In this document: one piece after another, positions 16,254 to 25,822 of the stretch
Layout of the letters: each line of letters starts with the position of its first letter
Numbering within the stretch: position 1 is the first letter of the stretch
Origin: Nocardioides zeae
GTDB taxonomy: Bacteria > Actinomycetota > Actinomycetes > Propionibacteriales > Nocardioidaceae
Length of the DNA: 64,000 nt
Assembly: GCF_010686755.1 (NCBI RefSeq)
Contig: NZ_JAAGXA010000004.1
Location: 234,427 to 298,426, forward strand
Reading direction: 5' to 3'
The notes under the pieces: model-generated
Told to the model about the DNA's origin: nothing
Seen by the model: the letters and a program-made list of their open reading frames with translations, nothing else
The model's database searches: none
Translations under genes and position numbers: made by a program

Positions 16254-17714
16254 ATGTCGAGCGCACATCCCCAGGGCACGCCCGGACCCCCGACCACGAT
16301 CGTGCTGTTCGGCGCGACCGGCGACCTCGCGCGGCGCAAGCTGCTGCCCGGGATGCTGCACCTGCTGCGCTCCGGCCTGCTGCCCCGGGTGCAGATCGTC
16401 GGGACGTCGCTGGAGGAGCACACGCGCGACTCCTTCGTCGAGTTCGCCCACCGGGCCATCCGGGAGTTCTCCCCCGACACCACCGAGGCCGAGTGGAAGG
16501 ACTTCGCCCAGCGCCTCTTCTGGGCGCCCGGGGGCACGGCGGAGTCGCTGCGCGCCGCCGTCGAGGAGGCCGAGGGCGAGTGCGAGGGCCCGCAGCGGCG
16601 GTTGCACTACCTCTCGGTGCCGCCGCGGGCCGCGCTGGCCGTGATCCACACCCTGCGGGACGCGGACCTGGTCGAGGGCTCGCGCGTCATCATGGAAAAG
16701 CCGTTCGGCACCGACCTCGAGAGCGCGAAGCAGCTCAACGCGGCCGTGCACGCCGTCTTCGACGAGTCCCAGGTCTTCCGCATCGACCACTTCCTCGGCA
16801 AGGAGGCGGCGCTCAACATCCTGGCGTTCCGCTTCGCCAACGGCCTGTTCGAGCCCGTGTGGAACCGCAACATGATCGACCACGTGCAGATCGACGTTCC
16901 GGAGAAGCTGGGCCTCGAGCAGCGTGCGTCGTTCTACGAGTCGACGGGCGCCTACCGCGACATGGTGGTCACCCACCTCTTCCAGGTGCTCGCGTTCACG
17001 GCCATGGAGGCCCCGACCGCGCTCGACCCGCAGTCGATCACCGAGGAGAAGTTCAAGGTCTTCCGGTCGATGCTGCCGATCCACCCGGAGGACGTCGTCC
17101 GGGGGCAGTACCTGGGCTACCGCGAGGAGCCCGGCGTCGACCCGGAGTCGGAGACGGAGACCTTCATCGCGCTGCGCTGCTTCGTCGACAACTGGCGCTG
17201 GGCGGGCGTCCCGTTCTACCTGCGCACCGGCAAGAAGCTCGCCGAGGGCCAGCGGATCATCTCCGTCGCGTTCAAGGAGCCGCCCAAGTCGATGTTCCCC
17301 GAGGGCTCGGGCATCGGCCAGCACGGTCCCGACCACCTGACCTTCGACCTGGCGGACCAGGCCCGGGTGTCGCTGTCCTTCTACGGCAAGCGGCCCGGTC
17401 CCGGCTTCCGGCTCGACAAGGTGTCGATGCAGTTCTCGGTGGAGGACACGACCTGGGCCGGCTCCGTGCTCGAGGCCTACGAGCGGCTCATCCTCGAGGC
17501 GACCAAGGGCAACCACACGCTGTTCACGACGGCCGAGGGCGTCGAGCGCCTCTGGGAGATCTCGACGCCGTTGCTGGAGGACCCGCCGCCGGTGCGGCCC
17601 TACGAGCCCGGCACGTGGGGTCCGAACCAGATCCACCAGCTCATCGCGCCGCGCGCCTGGCGGCTGCCGTTCGAGCGGAAGTGGCGGGAGCGCACGACGC
17701 GCGACGACGCGTGA
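16254..17714 (+). CDS. zwf: Glucose-6-phosphate 1-dehydrogenase
   Basis: 486 aa, full family length. NADP-binding GATGDLARRKL near residue 14, the EKPFG motif (about 150), and active-site RIDHFLGKE (about 178-186) with the catalytic His. C-terminal substrate and dimer regions (VPFYLRTGKKL, SVEDTTWAGSVLEAYERLI) are intact. It oxidises glucose 6-phosphate to 6-phosphogluconolactone, the entry to the pentose phosphate pathway. It stands apart from the usual tkt-tal-zwf-opcA cluster, so it may be a second copy (inference). Divergent from nfeD. Confidence 0.96.
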   Translation: MSSAHPQGTPGPPTTIVLFGATGDLARRKLLPGMLHLLRSGLLPRVQIVGTSLEEHTRDSFVEFAHRAIREFSPDTTEAEWKDFAQRLFWAPGGTAESLRAAVEEAEGECEGPQRRLHYLSVPPRAALAVIHTLRDADLVEGSRVIMEKPFGTDLESAKQLNAAVHAVFDESQVFRIDHFLGKEAALNILAFRFANGLFEPVWNRNMIDHVQIDVPEKLGLEQRASFYESTGAYRDMVVTHLFQVLAFTAMEAPTALDPQSITEEKFKVFRSMLPIHPEDVVRGQYLGYREEPGVDPESETETFIALRCFVDNWRWAGVPFYLRTGKKLAEGQRIISVAFKEPPKSMFPEGSGIGQHGPDHLTFDLADQARVSLSFYGKRPGPGFRLDKVSMQFSVEDTTWAGSVLEAYERLILEATKGNHTLFTTAEGVERLWEISTPLLEDPPPVRPYEPGTWGPNQIHQLIAPRAWRLPFERKWRERTTRDDA

Positions 17715-17792
17715 ACGACCGGTGTCGGGGGCTCGGCGGGGATTGAACCGTCCGGGCGGGGGGTAGCCAGCGCTCCGGAGGTGGGGGTCATC

Positions 17793-20700
17793 ATGGAGAT
17801 GCGCAGGTTCGAGCTGGTCGACGGCTCGGCAGACAAGTTCTGGTCCGTCGGTGTCGACGGTGCGCGGGTCGTCGTGCACTACGGGCGCAACGGCACCAAC
17901 GGGCAGGTCAAGGAGAAGGTCCACGGCAGCCCGGACGACGCGGCCACGGACGCCGAGAAGCTGGTCGCCGCGAAGGTCAAGAAGGGGTACGTCGAGGCGG
18001 GCTCCGGCGCCGCACCCGCGACCGTGAGCGCACCCGCGACCGTGAGCGCACCCGCGCCGGCGTCCGCACCGGTGCCCGCGCCGGTGCCCGCGCCGGCCCC
18101 GCCGCCCGCCCCCGCACCCACGCCCGCACCCGCTTCCACTCCGGCGGAGCAGCCGGGGACGCACCGCGACGTACCGGAGCCAGAGGCGTTCGAGCCCGGG
18201 GACCTCGGCTTCCGGTGGCACCCGCTCGAGCTGGCTGCGCTCCCCGAGGGACCGGCGGCGCCCGCCGCCGACCCGGAGGGCTCCCCGCAGGAGGTCGTCG
18301 CCGCCTGCGAGGCCGCGGTCGAGGCGCACCTGGTCGCGGACACCTCGGACTACCGCCGCCACGAGTGGGCCGCGAGCCCGCCGTTCGCGGGCGTGCCCGG
18401 CGAGCTGACGGCCCGGTGGTGGCGGACCTACATGCGGGAGCACGTGCCCGAGGTCCACGAGGACGGCCGGTGGCGCCCCGTGACCTCCGCCGAGTGGCAG
18501 CAGGCGCGGGTGGAGGGGCGGAAGCTGAAGGAGTACGGCGGCCACCTCGACCAGCGGCAGCGCCGGGCGCGGGCCTCCGAGGTCGTGCTGGACGCGGCGG
18601 CCGCGCTGCCGCCCGGACTGACCGACCTCACCGGCGGGGTCCAGTTCTGCAACCTCGACGACGTCTCCGAGATCGCGGTCGACCTCGTCACCGACGGCCG
18701 CGCCGCGGTGCTCGAGCGGATCACGTCGCGGATCGCCCTCGAGTGGGCGCCCGCGTTCCGCGCGCTCGTCCCCGACCTGACCGCGGCCGAGGTGGACGCC
18801 GCCCTCGACCGCACGCGGGCGCGCTGGGCCGCGGAGGGCACGCCGCGGTTCATCGACCCGGACCTGCAGCCCGCGCTGCTGCGCAGCGTGCTCCTGGCGA
18901 GCCCCGAGGAGCACACCGACCTGGTCGCGGGGACGACCGTCGGGTCCGACGGCTACCTCTCCCTCGCGCACCTCGGCCGTCTCGTCGCCGCCGCCGTGCG
19001 GCTGCCCGACGCCGACGCCCGTCGGGCGCTCTGGGAGCGGGTGGTGGACGCGTCCGAGAGCGACGGCCTCCAGGTCTCGGACACCGCCCCGCTACCGTCC
19101 GCCCTCGCGATCGGCCTGTTCGGCGTGCCGATGTTCGAGCGCGCGGTCGCGGTCGTCTGCGCCAAGGGTCGCGGCGGCGAGGCCGTCGCGCTCGCCCAGC
19201 GCCTCGCGTCGCGCGTCGACGGGCCCGGCGCGGTGCCGGGGATGCTGCGGCTCCTCGCGCGGTCGAAGGCCGGCACCGTCGCCCGCGACTGGCTCGTGGC
19301 GCACCGGGGGTTGCTCGCGGCGTACGAGGGTCCGCTGGACCGCACCGAGCGGGAGGCGCTCGGCGGGCTCGTGCGGGAGATCCTCGTCGTCGACCCCTCG
19401 TTCGCGCCCCGGCACCCGGCGATGGTCGCGGTCACCGAGGAGGTGCAGCGGCTCGCTGCGCTGCCGGTGCTGGGCGCCGACGGCGCGATGCCGACGTGGT
19501 GGACGGAGGCGGTCGCGGCCGAGGAGGCCGCCGAGGTCGTTCCCAGCAAGATCAAGGTGCTGAAGAAGCTCCCGGCGTGGACGGGCGCGCTGCCGCCGCT
19601 GCGCGTGACCGACGCAGAGGGGGAGGCCCGCCTCGACCCCGCCGCGACCGCGGCCGTGCTGGGCTCGGCCATGCGCAGCGCGTGCGACCCGACGCTCGCC
19701 CCGCGACCCCTGGTCGCAGCGGTGCGGGAGCGCATGAGCGCCTCGGCCCGGGACGCGGTGGGCAGCGGCCTGCTGCGGGGCTTCCTCGGCAACGGCGCGG
19801 CCTCGGGCGAGCGGGCGCTGTTCCTGGCGTCGGGGTTCCTGGGGGCGGAGGGGTACGTCGCGGAGCTGACCCCGCTCGTGCGGGCCTGGCCCGGCGAGAG
19901 CCAGCACCAGCGGGCCGTGCTCGGCCTCGACGCGCTCGCCGCGACCGGCACCAACGCCGCGATGCAGTCCATCTCCGGCATCGCGGGCAAGTCGAAGTTC
20001 AAGGGCGTGCAGAAGGCCGCGAACGAGTCGTTGCAGCGCCTCGCCGACCTGCAGGGCCTCACGGTCGACGAGTTCGAGGACCGGGTCGTGCCCGACGCCG
20101 GCCTCGACGAGCGCGGCGTGCGGGTGCTCGACTACGGCCCGCGACAGTTCCGGGTCGGGCTCGGCACCGACGGCAAGCCGGTGGTGCACGCGCTCGGCGA
20201 CGACGGTCGGCCGACCGGGAAGCCCCGCACCTCGTTGCCCGCGCCCAACAGCAAGGACGACGCCGAGAAGGCTGCGGAGACGAAGAAGGAGTTCACGGTG
20301 CTGCGCAAGCAGCTCACCGACGTGGCCTCCATCCAGACGACCCGGCTCGAGCGCGCGATGGTGACCGGGCGGGTGTGGTCGGCGGGCGACCACGCGGCGT
20401 ACGTGCTGCGGCACCCGGTGCTCAACGCGCTCGTGCGGCCGCTGGTGTGGCGCCTGGTCGAGGCCGACGGCGCGGAGCGGCTGGTGCGGGTGACGGAGGA
20501 CCGGGAGTACGTGACGGCCGAGGAGGACCCCGTGGAGCCCGGCGCGGGCGCCACGATCGCGCTCGCGCACCCGCTCACCATCGACGAGGTCGACAAGGAC
20601 GCGTGGCGTGCGCACCTGCTCGACTACGAGCTGACCTCGCCCGTCGAGCAGCTCGACCGTGCCGTGTTCGGGCTGCCGGAGGGGCAGAGCGGGCCCTCGC

Positions 20701-21068
20701 TCGCCGGTCTGCCGACGGGGCGGATCGGTCCCGGCGCGCTGTCGACGACGCTGGAGCGCGCGGGCTGGCGCCGCGGCGAGCCGCAGGACGCCGGCGTCAT
20801 CCACGTGTTCACCCTGGCACTGCCGACCCACGGGGTCGGTGTAGTGCTCGAGATCTCCGACGGGCTGTGGGCCGGGATGCTCCACGAGTCGGGTCCGCAG
20901 AAGCTGGACGCCGTGAGCCTCGTGCCGCTGTCGTACGTCGAGGGCGGCGTGGGCTACGTCTGGTGGCAGCGCGAGGACCCGCGGCTCGACTGGGCGACCG
21001 CCGACCCGGTGGTGGTCTCCGAGGTGCGCCGCACGCTCGCCGCGGTCGAGGCGAGGATGGAGGCGTGA
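17793..21068 (+). CDS. WGR and DUF4132 domain protein, YehI-like
   Basis: 1091 aa. WGR domain at about 1-75 (RRFELVDGSADKFWSVGVDG, HYGRNGTNGQ), a Pro/Ala-rich repetitive linker (about 72-120) with duplicated APATVSAPATVSAP units, a long alpha-helical HEAT-like middle, and a C-terminal DUF4132 domain from about 780 (DYGPRQFRVGLGTDGKPV). Same architecture as E. coli YehI/MolR-type proteins. ATG at 17793 is chosen for GGAGG 11 bases upstream. First gene of a five-gene operon. WGR domains bind nucleic acid ends in PARPs; here the role is unknown. Confidence 0.9.
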   Translation: MEMRRFELVDGSADKFWSVGVDGARVVVHYGRNGTNGQVKEKVHGSPDDAATDAEKLVAAKVKKGYVEAGSGAAPATVSAPATVSAPAPASAPVPAPVPAPAPPPAPAPTPAPASTPAEQPGTHRDVPEPEAFEPGDLGFRWHPLELAALPEGPAAPAADPEGSPQEVVAACEAAVEAHLVADTSDYRRHEWAASPPFAGVPGELTARWWRTYMREHVPEVHEDGRWRPVTSAEWQQARVEGRKLKEYGGHLDQRQRRARASEVVLDAAAALPPGLTDLTGGVQFCNLDDVSEIAVDLVTDGRAAVLERITSRIALEWAPAFRALVPDLTAAEVDAALDRTRARWAAEGTPRFIDPDLQPALLRSVLLASPEEHTDLVAGTTVGSDGYLSLAHLGRLVAAAVRLPDADARRALWERVVDASESDGLQVSDTAPLPSALAIGLFGVPMFERAVAVVCAKGRGGEAVALAQRLASRVDGPGAVPGMLRLLARSKAGTVARDWLVAHRGLLAAYEGPLDRTEREALGGLVREILVVDPSFAPRHPAMVAVTEEVQRLAALPVLGADGAMPTWWTEAVAAEEAAEVVPSKIKVLKKLPAWTGALPPLRVTDAEGEARLDPAATAAVLGSAMRSACDPTLAPRPLVAAVRERMSASARDAVGSGLLRGFLGNGAASGERALFLASGFLGAEGYVAELTPLVRAWPGESQHQRAVLGLDALAATGTNAAMQSISGIAGKSKFKGVQKAANESLQRLADLQGLTVDEFEDRVVPDAGLDERGVRVLDYGPRQFRVGLGTDGKPVVHALGDDGRPTGKPRTSLPAPNSKDDAEKAAETKKEFTVLRKQLTDVASIQTTRLERAMVTGRVWSAGDHAAYVLRHPVLNALVRPLVWRLVEADGAERLVRVTEDREYVTAEEDPVEPGAGATIALAHPLTIDEVDKDAWRAHLLDYELTSPVEQLDRAVFGLPEGQSGPSLAGLPTGRIGPGALSTTLERAGWRRGEPQDAGVIHVFTLALPTHGVGVVLEISDGLWAGMLHESGPQKLDAVSLVPLSYVEGGVGYVWWQREDPRLDWATADPVVVSEVRRTLAAVEARMEA

Positions 21069-22177
21069 GCATTCCCGCCCCCCGCGTCCAGCGCCCGTCG
21101 GCCGAGACGCGCTGGGCGGACGAGCTCGACCGCCTCGCCGACCGCGATCGCCGCACGGGCGCCCGTGTGCCCGAGGGGTGGCGCCTGTCCCCGCGCAGCG
21201 TCGTCGACTTCGTGCTCGGCGACGCGGGCCAGCGCGACGGGCTCGGGCTGGAGACCAAGTTCGTCGGCGACCGGGCGCTCGTCGAGCGGTGCGTGGTCGC
21301 GCTCGCCACCGACCGCGGCCTCATGCTCGTCGGCGAGCCGGGCACGGCGAAGTCGTTCCTCTCCGAGCTGCTCGCCGCCGCGGTCTCCGGCGACTCGACG
21401 CTCACCGTGCAGGGCACGGCGTCGACCACGGAGGACGCGATCACCTACTCGTGGAACTACGCCCTCCTGCTGGCGCGCGGGCCCAGCCTCGACGCGCTCG
21501 TGCCGGCGCCCGTGCACCGCGGCATGAGCACCGGCGCGGTGGTGCGGTTCGAGGAGATCACCCGCTGCCCGATCGAGACGCAGGACTCGTTGCTCTCCGT
21601 GCTGTCCGACCGGGTGCTCGTCGTGCCCGAGCTCGAGGACGAGCACCGGGTGCTCCACGCCCGCCGCGGCTTCTCGGTGATCGCCACCGCCAACGTGCGC
21701 GACCGGGGCGTCAACGACATGAGCGCGGCGCTCAAGCGGCGCTTCAGCTTCGAGACCATCCACCCCATCGCCGACCTGCGTCGGGAGGCCGAGCTCGTGC
21801 AGCGCCAGAGCGACGCGATCCTCGCCGACGCCGGCATCACCGCCGCGCTGCCCGGCGACCTCACCGAGGTGCTGGTGACGATGTTCGCGGAGCTGCGGCG
21901 CGGGCGCACCGCGGACGGCCGTCCGGTCGAGCAGCTCTCGACCGCGATGTCGACGGCGGAGGCGGTGTCCGTCGCGGTCGCGACGGGGCTCTCGTCGGCG
22001 TGGTTCACCGCCGCGCCGCCGCGCGGCGAGGACGTCGTCGGCGCCCTGCTCGGCACGGCGCTCAAGGACTCCGACGAGGACCGGTCCCGTCTGCGGGGCT
22101 ACCTGACGCGGGTCGCGAAGGAGCGCGGCGGGCGGTGGCAGGAGCTGCACGCCGCCCGCGGCCTGCTCGATGGCTGA
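21065..22177 (+). CDS. MoxR-type AAA+ ATPase, YehL-like
   Basis: 370 aa. Walker A GEPGTAKS (about 90-97), Walker B region VVRFEEITR (about 157-165), sensor 1 in VIATANVRDRGVN (about 204) and an Arg-finger region ALKRRFSFETI. MoxR ATPases remodel or activate protein partners, usually together with a VWA protein. GTG start overlaps the DUF4132 stop (GTGA) and its 3' end overlaps the DUF5682 start by 8 bases. It is the probable motor of the five-gene system. Confidence 0.93.
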   Translation: MSIPAPRVQRPSAETRWADELDRLADRDRRTGARVPEGWRLSPRSVVDFVLGDAGQRDGLGLETKFVGDRALVERCVVALATDRGLMLVGEPGTAKSFLSELLAAAVSGDSTLTVQGTASTTEDAITYSWNYALLLARGPSLDALVPAPVHRGMSTGAVVRFEEITRCPIETQDSLLSVLSDRVLVVPELEDEHRVLHARRGFSVIATANVRDRGVNDMSAALKRRFSFETIHPIADLRREAELVQRQSDAILADAGITAALPGDLTEVLVTMFAELRRGRTADGRPVEQLSTAMSTAEAVSVAVATGLSSAWFTAAPPRGEDVVGALLGTALKDSDEDRSRLRGYLTRVAKERGGRWQELHAARGLLDG

Positions 22178-24620
22178 GGTCCGGGCGACCGCGGAGGTCG
22201 CCGAGGTCGACGCGCAGGGCGTCTGCTGGGTGCCCGTGCGCCACCACTCGCCGGCCGCCACCCGCGCGGTCCGCGACCTCGTCGCCCGCCTGCGCCCGGT
22301 GGCCGTGCTCGTGGAGGGCCCGGCCGACTACACGCGCATCGACCAGCTGCTGCTCGCGCACACGCCGCCCGTCTCGCTCATGACCTGGTTCCGCCGCGAG
22401 ACGCCGGAGCGCACGCAGGTGGCCTACGCGCTCTACCCGTTCGCGGTCTTCAGCCCCGAGTGGCACGCGGTGCGCGACGGCGCGGCCTCCGGCGCCGACG
22501 TGCGGTTCGTCGACCTGCCGTGGCACGCGCAGGTGGTCGTCGAGGAGGGCGGGTACGACGCGGGCCCGGCCCCCACCGAGGGCGCGGCCCTGCACCGCAC
22601 CGACGAGGTCAGCGCGTCGTTCTTCGACGGGCTCGCGGCGTACACGGGGCGGCGGGAGATGTCGGCGGTCTGGGACGAGCTGGCGGAGATCGACCCGGAA
22701 CTGGGGACCGCGACCTACCTGCGGAGGGCGGCGCTGCTGGGCGCCGGGATCCGCGCGGACGGCGACGCCCGCCGTGATGCCCGCGCGCTCGCGGACCGGG
22801 CGCTCGACGAGGCCCGCGAGGCCCACATGGCCGCGGAGATCCGCCGGGCGCGGGCCGACCACCCGGACGGGGTGCTGCTCGTCGTCACCGGCGCCGCCCA
22901 CACGGCGGCCCTGCAGGAACGCCTGGCCGAGGCGCCCCGGGCCGACGAGCTCGCCGGTCCGCCGCCGACCCCCGCCGACCTGGAGACGGGGCAGGCGCTG
23001 GTGCCGACGTCGTACCCGGCGCTCGACGAGCAGCGCGGCTACCTGGCGGGGCAGCCGAGCCCGGGCTACTACGACCGCGTGCACCGGGCGGCCGGCGCGG
23101 AGGCCGCGGCGCTGACGGACACCGTGCTCACCGAGGCGGTCGCCGCGCTGCGCGACGCAGGGGCGACCCTGTCGGCGGCCGACCTGATCGCGGCGCGGGC
23201 GGCGATGCTGGGACTGGCGACGCTCCGCGGCCACGCCCGGCCCTGGCGCGACGACCTCGTCGACGCGCTCACCTCGACGCTGGTGAAGGACACGGTGGCG
23301 CCCGACGCCGCGACCAGTGCCGACGGTGGCCACCCGCTCCTCAACCGGGTGCGCGAGCTGATGCGCGGCGACGCGGTCGGGCGGTTGGCGCCGGGCACCG
23401 ACGTGCCGCCGCTCGTGGTCGAGGTGGAGGCGCGCTGCGCGGCGCTGGGGATGCCGCTGACCCCGCAGCCGACGACGCACACGCTCGACCTGGAGGACGA
23501 CGCCGACCGCGAGCGGGCGCAGCTGCTCCAGCGGCTCCGGGTGCTGGAGATCCCGGCGGGACGGCTCGTGCGGGACGTGCGCGGTCCCGACCCGCAGGGG
23601 CCGATCGGCACGCAGGTGGGTGCGCGGGTGGACTCCACCCAGGAGTGGCGGGTGCGGGGCGGCACGACGGTGACCGCCCGGGCGGTGCTGGCGAGCCGGT
23701 GGGGCGCGAGCATCGAGCAGGCCGTGCTCGCGGTGCTCGGGCGCCGGGCCGCGGAGGGCGACGTCGCATCCCTCACCAGCGCGCTCCTCGACGCGGTGCT
23801 GTGCGGTCTCCCCGACCTGACGGGACGGCTCAGCGAGCAGGTCGAGGTGGGCACGCTGGCCCTCGACCGGCTCCCGGAGCTCGTCGAGCCGCTCGGGGTG
23901 CTGCTGCGGCTGCACCGGTTCGACCGGTGGTACGGCACGACCGACCGCGCCGACCTCGGGGCACTGCTGCGCCTCGTCGGCCTGCGGTGCGTCGAGCTGG
24001 TCGAGCGGCTCGGACCGCAGGGCCCGGGCGCGCCGTCGGAGCAGCTCGCGGTCGCCCTGCGCCGACTCGTCGACGCCGTCGTCGCGTCGCCCGCGCTGCA
24101 GGACCTCGAGCCGCGGCTCGCGGCAGCCGTGGCCGAGCAGCTCGCGCGGGGCAGCACCCGCTCGGGCCACGCCCCGGAGGCGCTGGGCGCTCTCACCGGC
24201 GCCCGCTGGCTCCTCGCGTCGGTCGCGCCGCGGGACCTCGCGGCGGTCGGTCCCGAGGGCGCGCCGGACCCGGCGGGGACGGGGGAGTGGTACGCCGGGC
24301 TCCTCGCCGTCGCCGGCCACCTCGCCCTCGCGGCGCCGGAGATCTTCGACCCGCTCGACGCCGCCCTGCGGCACTGGTCGCCCGACGACTTCCGCCGCGC
24401 GCTCCCCGACCTGCGCCGGGCCGCGACCAGCCTGCTCCCGCGCGAGCGTCGCGCGCTGCTGGCGCACCTGGGGGGCGGGCTCGTCGGGGCTTCCTCCCCG
24501 GTGGGCGGTGACCTCGTCGTACCGGAGCACGAGCTGGCCGCCCTCCTCGCCCGGGAGGACGCGCTGTGGGCGCTCGTGGAGGAGCACACGGGGCCGCTGC
24601 GAGCGGGTACGGCGCGGTGA
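22170..24620 (+). CDS. DUF5682 family protein, YehM-like
   Basis: 816 aa. The N-terminal domain shows VRHHSPA (24-29), VEGPADY (48-54) and VTGAAHTAAL (about 239-248). These short His/Glu motifs resemble the spacing of the TraB/EreA/ChaN superfamily, so a hydrolase or metal-dependent activity is possible (inference). The rest is long helical sequence without recognised motifs. ATG overlaps the end of the MoxR gene; its own stop overlaps the VWA start. Orthologous in layout to E. coli YehM. Its biochemical function is unknown. Confidence 0.85.
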   Translation: MAEVRATAEVAEVDAQGVCWVPVRHHSPAATRAVRDLVARLRPVAVLVEGPADYTRIDQLLLAHTPPVSLMTWFRRETPERTQVAYALYPFAVFSPEWHAVRDGAASGADVRFVDLPWHAQVVVEEGGYDAGPAPTEGAALHRTDEVSASFFDGLAAYTGRREMSAVWDELAEIDPELGTATYLRRAALLGAGIRADGDARRDARALADRALDEAREAHMAAEIRRARADHPDGVLLVVTGAAHTAALQERLAEAPRADELAGPPPTPADLETGQALVPTSYPALDEQRGYLAGQPSPGYYDRVHRAAGAEAAALTDTVLTEAVAALRDAGATLSAADLIAARAAMLGLATLRGHARPWRDDLVDALTSTLVKDTVAPDAATSADGGHPLLNRVRELMRGDAVGRLAPGTDVPPLVVEVEARCAALGMPLTPQPTTHTLDLEDDADRERAQLLQRLRVLEIPAGRLVRDVRGPDPQGPIGTQVGARVDSTQEWRVRGGTTVTARAVLASRWGASIEQAVLAVLGRRAAEGDVASLTSALLDAVLCGLPDLTGRLSEQVEVGTLALDRLPELVEPLGVLLRLHRFDRWYGTTDRADLGALLRLVGLRCVELVERLGPQGPGAPSEQLAVALRRLVDAVVASPALQDLEPRLAAAVAEQLARGSTRSGHAPEALGALTGARWLLASVAPRDLAAVGPEGAPDPAGTGEWYAGLLAVAGHLALAAPEIFDPLDAALRHWSPDDFRRALPDLRRAATSLLPRERRALLAHLGGGLVGASSPVGGDLVVPEHELAALLAREDALWALVEEHTGPLRAGTAR

Positions 24621-25822
24621 CCGCCCCGCCCGGGGCCCCGAGCCCCGACGAGGAGGAGCTGGTCGCCCGGCGGTGGCGGCTGGTGCTGGGGCCGTCGGCC
24701 GACGACGCGCTGGGCCGGCCCGTCGGCGAGGACGCCCGCCTCGACGACGCGCTCGGCTTCCTGGAGGAGGGCACGTCACGCACGGCGGGCTCGACCGGCT
24801 CCGGCTTCCTGACCAGCACGGACTGGATCAACGAGGTGCAGGAGCTGTTCCCGCGCTCGGTGGCCGACCGGCTGGTCGAGCGGGCGGTGGAGACGCGGGG
24901 CGTCGACGACCTCGTGCTCGACGCCGAGGCGTTGGCCGCCGTCACCCCGAGCCAGGCGTTGCTGACGGCGATCCTCCGCAACCGCAGCCTCATGGCGCCC
25001 CACGTGCTCGCCGCGGCCCGCACGGTCGTCGCGCAGGTCGTGGCCGAGCTCGTGGAGCGGCTGGCGACGCCGGTGCGCAACCCGTTCACCGGCGTCCGCG
25101 ACCCCCGGCGCCCCAGCCGCCAGCGCGTGGCCGCCAACTTCGACGCCCGGGCCACCATCCGGGCCAACCTGCGCAACGTCGACCCGGTCAGCGGGCAGCT
25201 CGTCATCAAGCGGCCGCTGTTCGCCAGCCGCGTGCGCCGCCAGGTCGACCGGTGGCAGGTGATCGTCGCGGTCGACCAGTCCGGGTCGATGGCCGGCTCG
25301 GTCATCCACTCGGCCGTGACGGCGGCGATCTTCCACGGCGTGGGGTCGATCCGCACCCACCTCGTCGCGTTCGACACCGAGGTCGTCGACCTCTCCGACC
25401 AGCTGGCCGACCCGGTCGAGGTGCTGCTCGGGGTGCAGCTCGGCGGGGGGACGGACATCGGGAAGGCGGTGCGCTACTGCGCGTCGCTCGTGACCGAGCC
25501 GCGGCGGGCGATCGTGGTCGTCATCAGCGACTTCTTCGAGGGCGGCGACGTGGCGGTGCTCCGCGCGGCGGTGCGGGAGCTCGCCGAGAGCGGCGTGACC
25601 GTGCTGGCGCTCGCCGCGCTGGAGGAGGACGGCACCGTCACCGTGCACGAGGACGAGGCCCGCGAGCTCGCCCGGCTCGGCGCGCACGTCGGCGCGATGA
25701 CGCCCGACGTGCTCGCGCAGTGGGTCGCGGAGGTCGTCGACGGTCGGCGCGAGGCGGGGCCGCCGGCGGCGCCGCCCGCTCCGTCACCGGGGGCCGGCCC
25801 GGCGCGGGGGGTGAGCCGGTGA
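24617..25822 (+). CDS. VWA domain protein, YehP-like
   Basis: 401 aa. C-terminal von Willebrand A domain with an intact MIDAS: DQSGSM (Asp220, Ser222, Ser224), Thr in GGGTDIG (about 279) and Asp in ISDFFEGG (about 303). The N-terminal about 200 residues are helical with VRNPFTGVRDPRRPSRQRVAANFD. VWA proteins bind partners through a metal ion and commonly pair with MoxR ATPases. GTG start (24617) overlaps the DUF5682 stop. The last 25 residues are Ala/Pro-rich. Confidence 0.92.
   Translation: MTAPPGAPSPDEEELVARRWRLVLGPSADDALGRPVGEDARLDDALGFLEEGTSRTAGSTGSGFLTSTDWINEVQELFPRSVADRLVERAVETRGVDDLVLDAEALAAVTPSQALLTAILRNRSLMAPHVLAAARTVVAQVVAELVERLATPVRNPFTGVRDPRRPSRQRVAANFDARATIRANLRNVDPVSGQLVIKRPLFASRVRRQVDRWQVIVAVDQSGSMAGSVIHSAVTAAIFHGVGSIRTHLVAFDTEVVDLSDQLADPVEVLLGVQLGGGTDIGKAVRYCASLVTEPRRAIVVVISDFFEGGDVAVLRAAVRELAESGVTVLALAALEEDGTVTVHEDEARELARLGAHVGAMTPDVLAQWVAEVVDGRREAGPPAAPPAPSPGAGPARGVSR

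Noticed and set aside
18010..18140. Frameshift or sequencing error in the Pro/Ala repeat of the DUF4132 protein
   Set aside because: The reading frame remains open and the repeated codons are consistent with a flexible linker, as is common in this family.
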